Source: Qipengyuania sp. ABI-127-1
GTDB lineage: Bacteria; Pseudomonadota; Alphaproteobacteria; Sphingomonadales; Sphingomonadaceae
Length of the DNA stretch: 64,000 nt
Direction of reading: 5' to 3'
NCBI GenBank assembly: GCA_022953095.1
Contig: JALJCR010000001.1
Location: 1,708,501 to 1,772,500, forward strand
Part shown: positions 9,401 to 17,095 of the stretch, piece after piece
Layout: each line of letters opens with the position of its first letter
Numbering within the stretch: the stretch's first letter is position 1
Made by a program: the position numbers and the translations under genes
Notes under the pieces: model-generated
Database searches by the model: none
What the model saw: only the letters and a program-made list of their open reading frames with translations
Told to the model about the DNA's origin: nothing

Positions 9401-10711
9401 GTGACCGAAACCGCCACCCCCGCCCCCGACCGATCGCCACTGCGGATCGCCAATTTCAGAGCGTACTGGGTCAGCCGCCTGTCGATGACTCTGGCGCAAT
9501 ACGCGATGATGCTGATCATCGGATGGCAGACGTACAATATCGCACGCGATGGGGGGATGAGCGTTGCCGAAGCCTCTGGCCAGCTCGCGCTTATCGGCCT
9601 GCTGCAATTTGTGCCGCTATTCCTGCTCACACCATTTTCGGGCTGGGCCGCGGACCATTTCGACCGCCGCAATATCGCGCGGCTTACCGTGCTGGCGCAA
9701 TTGGGATGCGCAGGAGCTCTTGCCTGGCTGACCTGGAGCGGGAATCTCACCCTTCTCGCCCTGTTCGGGGTTGCCATCGTGCTGGGTATAGTCCGGGCCT
9801 TTAACGGACCGGCCCTGTCCGCTCTCGCGCCCAATCTCGTGCCCAAAGCCATCCTGCCCAATGCGATCGCGCTGTCCAGCATCGCCTGGCAGGTCGGGAT
9901 GATCGTCGGCCCCGCGATCGGCGGATACACCTATGCGATCCTGCCTGCCCTTCCCTATCTGACCGCCTGCGTTCTCTTCGTGTTATCGCTGATTGCACTG
10001 ACCTTTATCGGCAAAGTCCCGCAGCCGCCGAGGGAAGCCAACAAACGCCCGATCCATCAGATGGTAGAGGGGCTGCGCTATGTCGTGCGCAACAAAATGG
10101 TGCTGGGTGCGATCACGCTCGATCTGTTCGCCGTCTTCCTGGCCGGGGCGACCGCGCTGTTCCCGGTCTATGCGCGCGACATACTGGAGGTCGGCGAGAC
10201 AGGGCTGGCCCAGCTCGCCATGGCGCCCGCCGTCGGCGCCGCGCTCACCGCATTGTGGTTCAGTTTCCGTCCCCTCAAGACCAATGTCGGCCCGAAGATG
10301 CTCTGGGCCGTTGCCATATTCGGACTGGCCACCGTAGTCTTCGGCCTCTCGACCTCGATGCCGCTCAGCCTCGCCATGCTGTTCATCGTAGGGGCGGCGG
10401 ATATGTTCAGCGTCTATATCCGGCAATCGCTGATCCAGCTACACACGCCCGATGACAAGCGCGGCCGCGTGTCCTCCGTCAGTCTGCTCACGATCAGCGC
10501 CTCCAACGAATTCGGCGATTTCTTTTCCGGCAGCCTCGCTTTCCTGGTCGGCCCCGTGCTGGCGGTCGTCGGCGGCGGCGCGGGGGCGATCGTCACCGTC
10601 GCGATTTGGGCGCGCATTTTTCCGGTTCTGCGCACGACGCGAACCTTTGACCCACCAGAAGAATTGCTAGACACTCCCCCTGAAGAAAAATTGAAGGAGC
10701 AGATGCCATGA
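9401..10711 (+). CDS. MFS transporter, MFS_3/EntS-like
   Basis: A 436-residue 12-TM carrier of the MFS_3 type, related to the EntS enterobactin exporter by the opening [20 protein letters not shown] segment, the [15 protein letters not shown] motif-A loop, and the later [21 protein letters not shown] block. The start is GTG at 9401, right after the hairpin; no in-frame ATG is near. It overlaps cysK by four bases (ATGA at 10708), so these genes and the following hydrolase form an operon. Substrate unknown; export of a small organic compound is the usual role of this group. Confidence 0.86.
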   Translation: MTETATPAPDRSPLRIANFRAYWVSRLSMTLAQYAMMLIIGWQTYNIARDGGMSVAEASGQLALIGLLQFVPLFLLTPFSGWAADHFDRRNIARLTVLAQLGCAGALAWLTWSGNLTLLALFGVAIVLGIVRAFNGPALSALAPNLVPKAILPNAIALSSIAWQVGMIVGPAIGGYTYAILPALPYLTACVLFVLSLIALTFIGKVPQPPREANKRPIHQMVEGLRYVVRNKMVLGAITLDLFAVFLAGATALFPVYARDILEVGETGLAQLAMAPAVGAALTALWFSFRPLKTNVGPKMLWAVAIFGLATVVFGLSTSMPLSLAMLFIVGAADMFSVYIRQSLIQLHTPDDKRGRVSSVSLLTISASNEFGDFFSGSLAFLVGPVLAVVGGGAGAIVTVAIWARIFPVLRTTRTFDPPEELLDTPPEEKLKEQMP

Positions 10712-11625
10712 AAGCCGACTCCGTCCTCGCCACAATCGGCGGCACCCCCCACATTCGCCTGTCGCGCCTGTTTCCGGATCACGAGGTCTGGGTGAAGAAC
10801 GAGCGCGCCAATCCGGGCGGTTCCATCAAGGACCGGATCGGCCTAGCCATGATCGAAGATGCCGAGCAGGCAGGCAAGCTGAGGGAAGGCGGCACGATTA
10901 TCGAGCCGACCAGCGGCAATACCGGCATCGGCCTCGCCATGACGGCTGCGGTCAAGGGCTACAAGCTGGTCCTCGTCATGCCCGAAAGCATGAGTGTCGA
11001 GCGTCGCCGCCTGATGCTTGCCTATGGCGCGACCTTCGACCTCACGCCCAAGGAAAAGGGCATGAAGGGCGCCATCGAGCGCGCACAGGAGCTGGTCGAG
11101 CAGACCGAAGGGGCTTGGATGCCCAGCCAGTTCGACAATGAAAGCAACTGGAAAGTCCATGCCCGTACCACGGCCAGGGAGATCCTCGAGGACTTCGCCG
11201 ACACGCCGATCGATGCTCTGATCACCGGCGTCGGCACGGGCGGCCATCTGACCGGCTGCGCCGAGGTCTTGAAGGAGACCTGGCCTGAAATGAAGGCCTG
11301 GGGCGTCGAGCCGGAACTTTCCCCGGTCATCAGCGGCGGCCAGCCCGGCCCGCACCCGATTCAGGGTATCGGAGCCGGCTTCATACCCGGCAATCTCCAC
11401 ACCGACGCAATCGAAGGGGCAATCCCTGTCGATGCCGCCGATGCCAAGGACATGGCCCGCCAATGCGCGGTCAAGGAAGGCCTGTTGGTCGGAATTTCGA
11501 GCGGTGCGACGCTGGCGGCAATCAAGCAGAAGCTGGCCGAGCTGCCTGCCGGTTCTCGCGTGCTCGGTTTCAATTACGACACCGGCGAACGGTATCTGTC
11601 GGTGCCGGACTTCCTGCCGGAGTGA
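10708..11625 (+). CDS. cysK: Cysteine synthase A
   Basis: A 305-residue PLP fold-type II enzyme that makes cysteine from O-acetylserine and sulfide. The PLP lysine is K41 in NPGGSIKDR, the TSGNTG substrate loop is at 68-73, and [10 protein letters not shown] is the phosphate-binding glycine loop; GISSG near residue 260 completes the site. Length fits CysK (about 300-320) and no C-terminal CBS domain is present. ATG overlaps the MFS stop, and its own stop overlaps the next start (TGATG at 11623). O-phosphoserine or cystathionine-type specificity cannot be fully excluded without structure. Confidence 0.9.
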   Translation: MKADSVLATIGGTPHIRLSRLFPDHEVWVKNERANPGGSIKDRIGLAMIEDAEQAGKLREGGTIIEPTSGNTGIGLAMTAAVKGYKLVLVMPESMSVERRRLMLAYGATFDLTPKEKGMKGAIERAQELVEQTEGAWMPSQFDNESNWKVHARTTAREILEDFADTPIDALITGVGTGGHLTGCAEVLKETWPEMKAWGVEPELSPVISGGQPGPHPIQGIGAGFIPGNLHTDAIEGAIPVDAADAKDMARQCAVKEGLLVGISSGATLAAIKQKLAELPAGSRVLGFNYDTGERYLSVPDFLPE

Positions 11626-12320
11626 TGGAATTCGCGAAGGTCGGATACAGCGATGGGGCGCTCGGCCTGACCGGATTTCACGCGCGCCCTTCCTCGCCGC
11701 CGCGGGCTGCAGTTGCGATTTATCCGACCTTCATGAATTCGACGCCCGCCGTCGAAGCGAAAGCGCGGCAACTCGTCGATTCGGGTTTTGCCGTCCTGAT
11801 CGCCGACTATTACGGACCGGAAGCGCCTTCCACCATCGATGAGGCCTTCACCGCGATGCGTATGCTGCGGGGCAATCCGCAGGCGATGCGGCAGAGATTG
11901 CGCCCTTCACTCGATCTTTTGCGAAAGCTCGAACCGAGCGCTCCGCATTTGGCCATCGGCTTCTGTCTGGGCGGCATGGCGGTGCTCGAAATGGCGCGCG
12001 ACGGGCAGGATCTGGTTGCAGTCTGCAGCTTCCACGGCCTACTCGATACCGCTCTCCCCGCGAAGGAAGCGATCAGGCCGCGCATCCTGATCTGCCACGG
12101 CGATGCCGATTCCATGGTTCCACGGGATCGGGTTGTGGCATTCTGGGAAGAGATGGATGCAGTGAAGGCCGATTGGCATTTTCACAGCTATGCCGGGGTG
12201 GAGCACGGCTTTACCAATCCGCATACTCTCGATGGCGCACTGAACCCGGCCTACAATGCTAGCGCTGACCGCCAGAGCTGGGCGGCCATGCTCAGTCTAT
12301 TCGACGAAGTTCTCGACTGA
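11625..12320 (+). CDS. Dienelactone hydrolase family protein
   Basis: A 231-residue alpha/beta hydrolase of the DLH family. The nucleophile elbow GFCLGG carries C114, the acid is in CHGDADSMVP near D160, and the histidine is H194 in EHGF; this Cys-Asp-His set is typical of the family. The start ATG at 11625 overlaps the cysK stop. Dienelactone hydrolases open lactone rings in chlorocatechol breakdown, but many relatives act on other esters, and no aromatic pathway is encoded here, so the substrate is open. Last gene of the MFS-cysK operon, ended by the hairpin at 12328. Confidence 0.88.
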   Translation: MEFAKVGYSDGALGLTGFHARPSSPPRAAVAIYPTFMNSTPAVEAKARQLVDSGFAVLIADYYGPEAPSTIDEAFTAMRMLRGNPQAMRQRLRPSLDLLRKLEPSAPHLAIGFCLGGMAVLEMARDGQDLVAVCSFHGLLDTALPAKEAIRPRILICHGDADSMVPRDRVVAFWEEMDAVKADWHFHSYAGVEHGFTNPHTLDGALNPAYNASADRQSWAAMLSLFDEVLD

Positions 12321-12327
12321 CAAAAAA

Positions 12328-12350
12328 GCCCGGACGTTTCCGCCCGGGCC
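12328..12350. terminator. Bidirectional intrinsic terminator
   Basis: A GCCCGG-A-CG / CG-C-CCGGGC stem with a TTTC loop. It is followed by CTTTCTTT on the plus strand and preceded by an A-run (CAAAAAAG) that reads as a T-run on the minus strand. It ends both the hydrolase operon and the convergent acyl-CoA dehydrogenase gene. Confidence 0.85.
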
Positions 12351-12372
12351 TTTCTTTCCGACAATGCGGAAC

Positions 12373-14178
12373 TTACGCAGCGGTCGTGAAGGCGTCTTCA
12401 CCCAACGCCATCATGCTGTCAGCACCGCTTTCGAGCTTGCGGCGCAGCGCGCCGACGTCGGGCAGGAACCGGTCCATGTAATAGCGCGCGGTGGCGAGTT
12501 TGGCTTCGTAGAACGCCTTGTCCTCGGTGCCGTCCGCCAGAGCGGCCTGGGCGACCTTGGCCATGCGCAGCCACATCCAGCCCAGCGTTACGATGCCCAT
12601 GATATGCATGTAGTGATGCGCGCCAGCCCCCAAATGGTTGGGGTTCTGCATCGCATTGTTCATGAACCACATCGTCGCCGCCTGCTGCTGTCCGAGCGCC
12701 TTTTCGAGTTGCTCGGCCATCGCGCCGAGATTCTCGTCACCCTTGGCAGCGGCGATTTCGTCACCAACCGTCTTGAAGAAGGCCTGGATCGCAGCGCCAC
12801 CTTTGCTGGCGAGTTTGCGGCCGCACAGGTCCATGGCCTGCACACCATTGGTCCCTTCGTAGATCTGGGCGATGCGCGCATCGCGGACGAACTGGCTCAT
12901 GCCCCACTCTTCGATATAGCCGTGGCCGCCGAAGACCTGCTGCATATTGGTCGCGACCTCGTAACCCTTATCCGTGCCGTACCCCTTGATGACCGGGGTC
13001 AGCAGACCAATCATCTGGTCGGCTTCGGCGCGCTCTTCCTCGGTTTGCGCCTTATGGGTAAGGTCGACCTGCAGCGCGCCCCACAGGCACAGGGCACGCA
13101 TGCCTTCGGTAAAGGCCTTCGCATCCATCAGCATGCGGCGCACGTCGGGGTGGACGAAGATGGGATCGGCCTGCGCGTCCGGATCGGCGGGGCCAGTGAG
13201 CGCGCGGCCCTGGCGGCGGTCGAGCGCATAGGCAACCGCGTTCTGGTACGCGACTTCCGCCTGGCTCAGCCCCTGGATGCCGACGCCGAGGCGCGCAGCA
13301 TTCATCATGATGAACATTGCGGCGAGCCCCTTATTCTCCTCGCCGACCATCCAGCCTTTCGCCCCGTCATAGTTGAGCACGCAGGTCGAATTCGCGTGGA
13401 TGCCCATCTTGTGTTCGATCGAACCGCACATGACGCCGTTGCGCTCGCCCACCGAACCATCTTCGTTGACGAGGAATTTCGGCACGACGAAGAGCGAGAT
13501 GCCCTTGGTGCTGTCGGGCGCGCCGGGAGTCTTGGCCAGCACGAGGTGGATGATATTCTCGCTCATGTCATGCTCGCCGGCCGAGATGAAGATCTTGGTG
13601 CCGGTTATCGAATAGCTGCCATCGCTCTGCGGCTCGGCCTTGGTCCGGATCATGCCCAGATCCGTGCCGCAATGCGGCTCGGTCAGATTCATGGTGCCGG
13701 TCCATTCATTGGAGATCATCTTGGGGAGATATTTCTCCTTTTGCTCCTGCGATCCCTTGGCGATGAGCGCCGAGACCGCGCCGTTCGTGAGGCCCGGATA
13801 CATGCCGAAAGCCTGGTTGGCGCTGGAAATGAACTCTTCTAGCACGAAGCCCAGCACGTGCGGCATGCCCTGCCCGCCGAATTCTTCCGGCTGCGACAGC
13901 GTTCCCCAGCCCGCCTCGCGAAACTTATCGAAGGCTTCCTTGAAGCCTTTCGGAGTGGTGACCGACCCATCGTCATGCCGGACGCATCCCTCCTGATCGC
14001 CCGACTGATTGAGCGGAGCGAGAACCTCCGCGCAGAACTTGCCGCCCTCATTCAGGACCGCGTCGGTCACATCGGGGCTGACCATCTCGAATCCCGGCAG
14101 ATTTCCATAGCCGGCGAGATCGAGCAGTTCGTTGACGACGAACCGGGTATCGCGGGTGGGCGCTGAATAGATGGGCAT
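12373..14178 (-). CDS. Acyl-CoA dehydrogenase, long form with C-terminal domain
   Basis: A 601-residue FAD-dependent acyl-CoA dehydrogenase with the extra ~120-residue C-terminal domain of the DmdC/AcdA-like long group. Seen: the FAD/substrate block [23 protein letters not shown], the arginine-rich [19 protein letters not shown] helix, and the [34 protein letters not shown] sequence that carries the family signature. It catalyses alpha,beta-desaturation of an acyl-CoA. Chain length or a methylmercaptopropionyl substrate cannot be told. The MerR-type regulator gene lies 49 bases upstream on the same strand and probably controls it. Confidence 0.92.
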   Translation of the reverse strand: [601 protein letters not shown]

Positions 14179-14227
14179 CGGCGTGTCCTTGGATTTTGGG
14201 GCTGTTTAGGTGAGAATGGGGACTGGA

Positions 14228-14686
14228 TCAGTCGAGATCGAGAGTTTCGATGTGTTCGATGAACTCGCTGAGTTCATTGATGGAGCTGTCGATATCGTCC
14301 CGCTGTTCCTTGAGCTTGGCGACATGCGCCTTGCACTTTTCGATCGTGACGCGGCGCTGCTCCACGCGACCATCGCCGAGATCGTAAAGGTCGATCATCT
14401 CGCGAATCTCGGTCAACGAAAAGCCGACATTCTTGGCGCGCATGATCCATGCAAGCCGTGCGCGGTCGCGTTTGGAATAAATACGCGTCAGGCCGACCCG
14501 CGACGGCGCGATCAGGCCCTCGTCTTCGTAAAAGCGCAAGGCTCGTGCCGTGCAGTTGAATTCGCTGGTAAGGTCCGAGATCGAATATTGCTCGCGACCG
14601 AGTTCGTCCGGCCGTTCGATATGGGCACCGGCATGACGCCGGTCGCCCGTTTCGGAAGGAACATCCTTGGGAAGCGGCTGTGTCAT
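14228..14686 (-). CDS. MerR-family transcriptional regulator
   Basis: A 152-residue MerR regulator. The winged helix begins around residue 34 (YSISDLTSEFNCTARALRFY, then EDEGLIAPSR), followed by an antiparallel dimerisation helix (VTIEKCKAHVAKLKEQRD). The effector domain is short and lacks the cysteines of metal sensors, which fits the LiuR-like group controlling acyl-CoA and branched-chain catabolism. It precedes the acyl-CoA dehydrogenase gene. Its own promoter overlaps the palindrome at 14704-14719, so autoregulation is likely. The ligand is unknown. Confidence 0.88.
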   Translation of the reverse strand: MTQPLPKDVPSETGDRRHAGAHIERPDELGREQYSISDLTSEFNCTARALRFYEDEGLIAPSRVGLTRIYSKRDRARLAWIMRAKNVGFSLTEIREMIDLYDLGDGRVEQRRVTIEKCKAHVAKLKEQRDDIDSSINELSEFIEHIETLDLD

Positions 14687-14693
14687 GCCCCTT

Positions 14694-14724
14694 CCATAAT
14701 CGCACGTTTACGTAAGCGTCAAGT
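14694..14724 (-). promoter_or_regulatory. MerR-type promoter with palindrome in the spacer
   Basis: On the minus strand TTGACG (-35) and a TTATGG-like -10 flank a stretch of about 18 bases containing most of the near-perfect palindrome at 14704-14719 (ACGTTTACGTAAGCGT, one mismatched pair). MerR proteins bind in such long spacers. The -10 lies only a few bases before the regulator ATG, so the transcript would be almost leaderless. Element assignment is inference from spacing. Confidence 0.5.
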
Positions 14725-15090
14725 CTTGACGGGTTCGAGAACACCCTTGTCGAGACGCCGATAGAAACAACTGCGCGCTCCAGTGTGGCAAGTCGGGCCT
14801 GCCGGCTCGCACGCCATGACAAGCGCGTCCTGATCGCAATCGACCAGGATTTCCCGCACTTCGAGAACATCTCCGGATGTCTCGCCCTTCTTCCACAGCC
14901 TGCCGCGCGAACGGGAATGGAAATGCGCAAAGCCCGTTGCCTGCGTGGCCTCCAGCGCCTCGGCGTCCATGAAAGCGACCATCAACACCTCGCGCGTTTC
15001 ATGATGGACCACGACTGCGCTCAGCAGCCCCTTCTCGTCAAATTTGGGCATGAAGGTTCTGCCCGCTTCGCGTTCGGTCGGTTCGCTCAC
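14719..15090 (-). CDS. hisI: Phosphoribosyl-AMP cyclohydrolase
   Basis: A 123-residue HisI, third step of histidine synthesis, opening the adenine ring of PR-AMP. Diagnostic blocks are LWKKGETSGD, the DCDQDALVMACEPAGPTCHTG metal-binding block (seen as DCDQDAL then GPTCHTG), and SCFYRRL near the C terminus. Its zinc and magnesium ligands, the aspartates and cysteines, are all present. The HisE pyrophosphohydrolase domain is absent, as usual in alphaproteobacteria. Start is GTG at 15088-15090 with AAAGG about nine bases upstream; the only later in-frame ATG would remove conserved N-terminal sequence length. Confidence 0.92.
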   Translation of the reverse strand: MSEPTEREAGRTFMPKFDEKGLLSAVVVHHETREVLMVAFMDAEALEATQATGFAHFHSRSRGRLWKKGETSGDVLEVREILVDCDQDALVMACEPAGPTCHTGARSCFYRRLDKGVLEPVKT

Positions 15091-15461
15091 CAAGGCGCCT
15101 TTCGATGTATTCCGGAACAAGATGTTTGTTGCAATATAACCACAAAGTCGACCCAAAATTAGGAACATCGGTAGATGACTGTTTGATGAAGGCCGCTTTT
15201 GGGGAACAAACGGTCTTGCAGGCAAGTGAGGCCTGCCCACCGGAGCAGCGGCGTCGCAGAGCGCCAGGTTCAGGGGGTCAATGGATCCGCTGCCGCGAAC
15301 GAGGGTGTACGCGGCGCATCCGACAACGATGAGGGATGGACCCAGGTGCATGCTGGGGGGCTGCACCGCCGCCGCGAGGCAGGTCCGGTAATATTCGTCA
15401 CGTGGCGCCCGGGATCGCAAGGTTCCGGGCGTTTCGTTTGTCGGTTACATCCCGCGCAATC
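15091..15461. other. 371-base gene-free stretch with RNA-like structure
   Basis: No convincing protein is encoded. Several hairpins can be drawn on the plus strand: GCAGGC/GCCTGC (15218-15236), GCAGCGG/CCGCTGC (15245-15293), CCCAG/CTGGG (15341-15357), and the terminator-like hairpin at 15406. GGGATG at 15333-15338 can pair with CATCCC at 15448-15453, closing a ~120-nt domain. It matches none of SRP RNA, RNase P RNA or tmRNA by their conserved motifs. A small RNA is possible but unproven. Confidence 0.4.
15406..15440 (+). terminator. Terminator-like hairpin in the hisI-comF gap
   Basis: A 9-bp stem CGCCCGGGA/TTCCGGGCG (one G:T pair) around an 8-base loop, followed by TTTCGTTTG on the plus strand. 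Both flanking genes are on the minus strand, so its presence suggests a plus-strand transcript from this gap. Confidence 0.5.
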
Positions 15462-16214
15462 TTAGTTCACAAGCGCTTCGTCGAGTACCCGCGAGAAACA
15501 GGCGATCGTCACCCGCCGGGCGCCGGCTCGCTTGAGCGCCTTGACGCAGGCCGTGCTGGTCGCCCCGCTGGTGAGCACATCGTCGACTAGCAGAATCTCG
15601 CGGCCAGCGATCGCCATCCCGCGCTTGGGATTGATCTTGATCGCCCCCGACAGCGCCCTTGCGCGCGCCTTGCGCCCGAGCCCGCCGAGGCTCGGTGTCG
15701 GCTTCGTGCGGAGCAGAGCGTCGACCTGCATGGTTCCGTGCCCGGCTTTTTCCAATTGCCGACCGAGCAAGACCGCCTGATTGTAGCCGCGCTGCCACAA
15801 CCGGCGACGGTGCAGGGGCACGGGCACGATCACCCGGCTGTCATCCGGTTCGGGCAATCGCGCGGCGATAAGCCTGGCCAGCATCGGTGCGAGCGCGATT
15901 CGGCGGCCATGCTTGAGGGCCAGCACCAGCTTGCGCGATACCTCGGTGTAGAGCGTGGCCGCCGCGATCCCGTCATGCACGGGCGGATGGGCAAGACAGG
16001 CGGCACAGGTCGCGCCTTTGCCGGGGCCGCGATCGCCAAACGGCCTCTGACAGCTTTCGCAGCAGGGATCGGACGGGATGACCAGTTCGTCCCAGCATTC
16101 GGCGCACAGCCCGCCCTGCTCGCCGACCGCACTGCCACAGGCCGGACAGCGGGGCGGATAGACGAAGTCGAGCAGCGGCGCGAGGCTGGCGGCGAGGAGG
16201 CGGCTTGTCGACAC
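15462..16214 (-). CDS. ComF-family phosphoribosyltransferase-like protein
   Basis: A 250-residue ComF protein, the DprA-partner family needed in DNA uptake during natural transformation, though many non-competent bacteria keep it. The N-terminal zinc ribbon has CPACG, CAECW, CESC and CAAC pairs (residues ~23-75). The C-terminal type I phosphoribosyltransferase domain has the PRPP loop ILLVDDVLTSGATS and the VPVPLHRRRLWQRGYNQA block. Full length for the family. Divergent from the methyltransferase gene, with 55 bases between starts. No other competence gene is in the window. Confidence 0.9.
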   Translation of the reverse strand: MSTSRLLAASLAPLLDFVYPPRCPACGSAVGEQGGLCAECWDELVIPSDPCCESCQRPFGDRGPGKGATCAACLAHPPVHDGIAAATLYTEVSRKLVLALKHGRRIALAPMLARLIAARLPEPDDSRVIVPVPLHRRRLWQRGYNQAVLLGRQLEKAGHGTMQVDALLRTKPTPSLGGLGRKARARALSGAIKINPKRGMAIAGREILLVDDVLTSGATSTACVKALKRAGARRVTIACFSRVLDEALVN

Positions 16215-16269
16215 ATTGGCATGCTGCCCCGCTTGCGCCAGGCTGGCAAGCGCGGCAGGGCGTGGCGCG

Positions 16270-17028
16270 ATGGCAAACCAGGTCCCTCCGCAGATTTTCT
16301 CACGCCGCCGCCGGATCGCCGGATTGCGCCGCGCCCGCGTGAGGCAGGCGAAGCGCGATGCGGCGCGCTACATCCTCGACGACATGGTGGAGGACGTGCT
16401 CGACCGGCTCGAATTCATCCGTATGTCACCGACCCGCGTTCTGGTTATCGGCGACTGGACCGGAACGCTGGCCCTGTCGCTGCGCGGCGGCGGATCGGAT
16501 GTAACCGAACATGACGTCGCCACGCTCGACGAAGAACATCCGGTGGAGAGCAAGCCCTACGACCTCATCGTCAGCCTGTGCTCGCTCGACCGGGTGAACG
16601 ACCTTCCCGGCGCGCTGGTCCACCTGCGCAATGCGCTGGCGGAGGGCGGGATGATGATCGCCAGTTTCCTCGGCGCGGGAAGCCTCGTCAATCTCCGCCG
16701 CGCCATGCTGGCCGCCGAGCCGGACAGGCCCGCGGCCCGCATGCATCCGCTGGTCGACAATCAGGCGGCTTCCGCGCTGATGCAGCGCGCGCTGTTCAAG
16801 CGGCAGGTGGTCGACAGCCGCACGCTCACTGCATCCTTCGGCTCACTCGACCGGCTCGTGTCGGACCTGCGCGATCAAGGCCTGGGCAGCGCCTTGGCAA
16901 ATCCGCCCCCTGCTCTCGACAAAGCGGCGAAAGCGCGTGCGGCGGCAGCGTTTCTTGACACTGCCAACGATAAAGGTCGGGTCCTCGAAAGCTTCGAGAT
17001 AATGACCTTAACCGGCTGGAAAAATTAA
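16270..17028 (+). CDS. SAM-dependent methyltransferase, BioC/NDUFAF5-like
   Basis: A 252-residue class I methyltransferase. The opening PQIFSRRRR segment followed by AKRDAARYILDDMVEDVLDR is typical of an alphaproteobacterial group related to BioC and to NDUFAF5. The SAM-binding motif is diverged (VLVIGDWTGTLALSL), and motif IV reads YDLIVSLCSLDRVNDLPGAL. The ATG at 16270 gives the conserved start; a longer version from 16216 overlaps the divergent comF promoter. Substrate is unknown: malonyl-ACP-type, or an arginine of a respiratory subunit as for NDUFAF5, are options. Confidence 0.78.
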   Translation: MANQVPPQIFSRRRRIAGLRRARVRQAKRDAARYILDDMVEDVLDRLEFIRMSPTRVLVIGDWTGTLALSLRGGGSDVTEHDVATLDEEHPVESKPYDLIVSLCSLDRVNDLPGALVHLRNALAEGGMMIASFLGAGSLVNLRRAMLAAEPDRPAARMHPLVDNQAASALMQRALFKRQVVDSRTLTASFGSLDRLVSDLRDQGLGSALANPPPALDKAAKARAAAAFLDTANDKGRVLESFEIMTLTGWKN

Positions 17029-17095
17029 CTTCTTTCTATTTTCTCAGCCGTCGCCGTTCGGCATTTCAGGCTGAGTTCCCTGGCTTCGCAGGCGA

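Noticed and set aside
12256-13842. A 528-codon plus-strand frame opposite the acyl-CoA dehydrogenase
   Set aside because: Antisense shadow; crosses the bidirectional terminator.
15091-15461. SRP (4.5S) RNA or RNase P RNA
   Set aside because: The GGTCCGG resemblance lacks the GGAAG/GAGCAGC core of SRP domain IV, and no GAGGAAAGTCCGGGC of RNase P RNA is seen.
15199-15465. Small plus-strand open frames and a tmRNA-like ANEG... tag in the hisI-comF gap
   Set aside because: A tmRNA tag should end in LAA plus stop and be flanked by tRNA-like ends; neither is present. The frames have no Shine-Dalgarno or recognisable protein.
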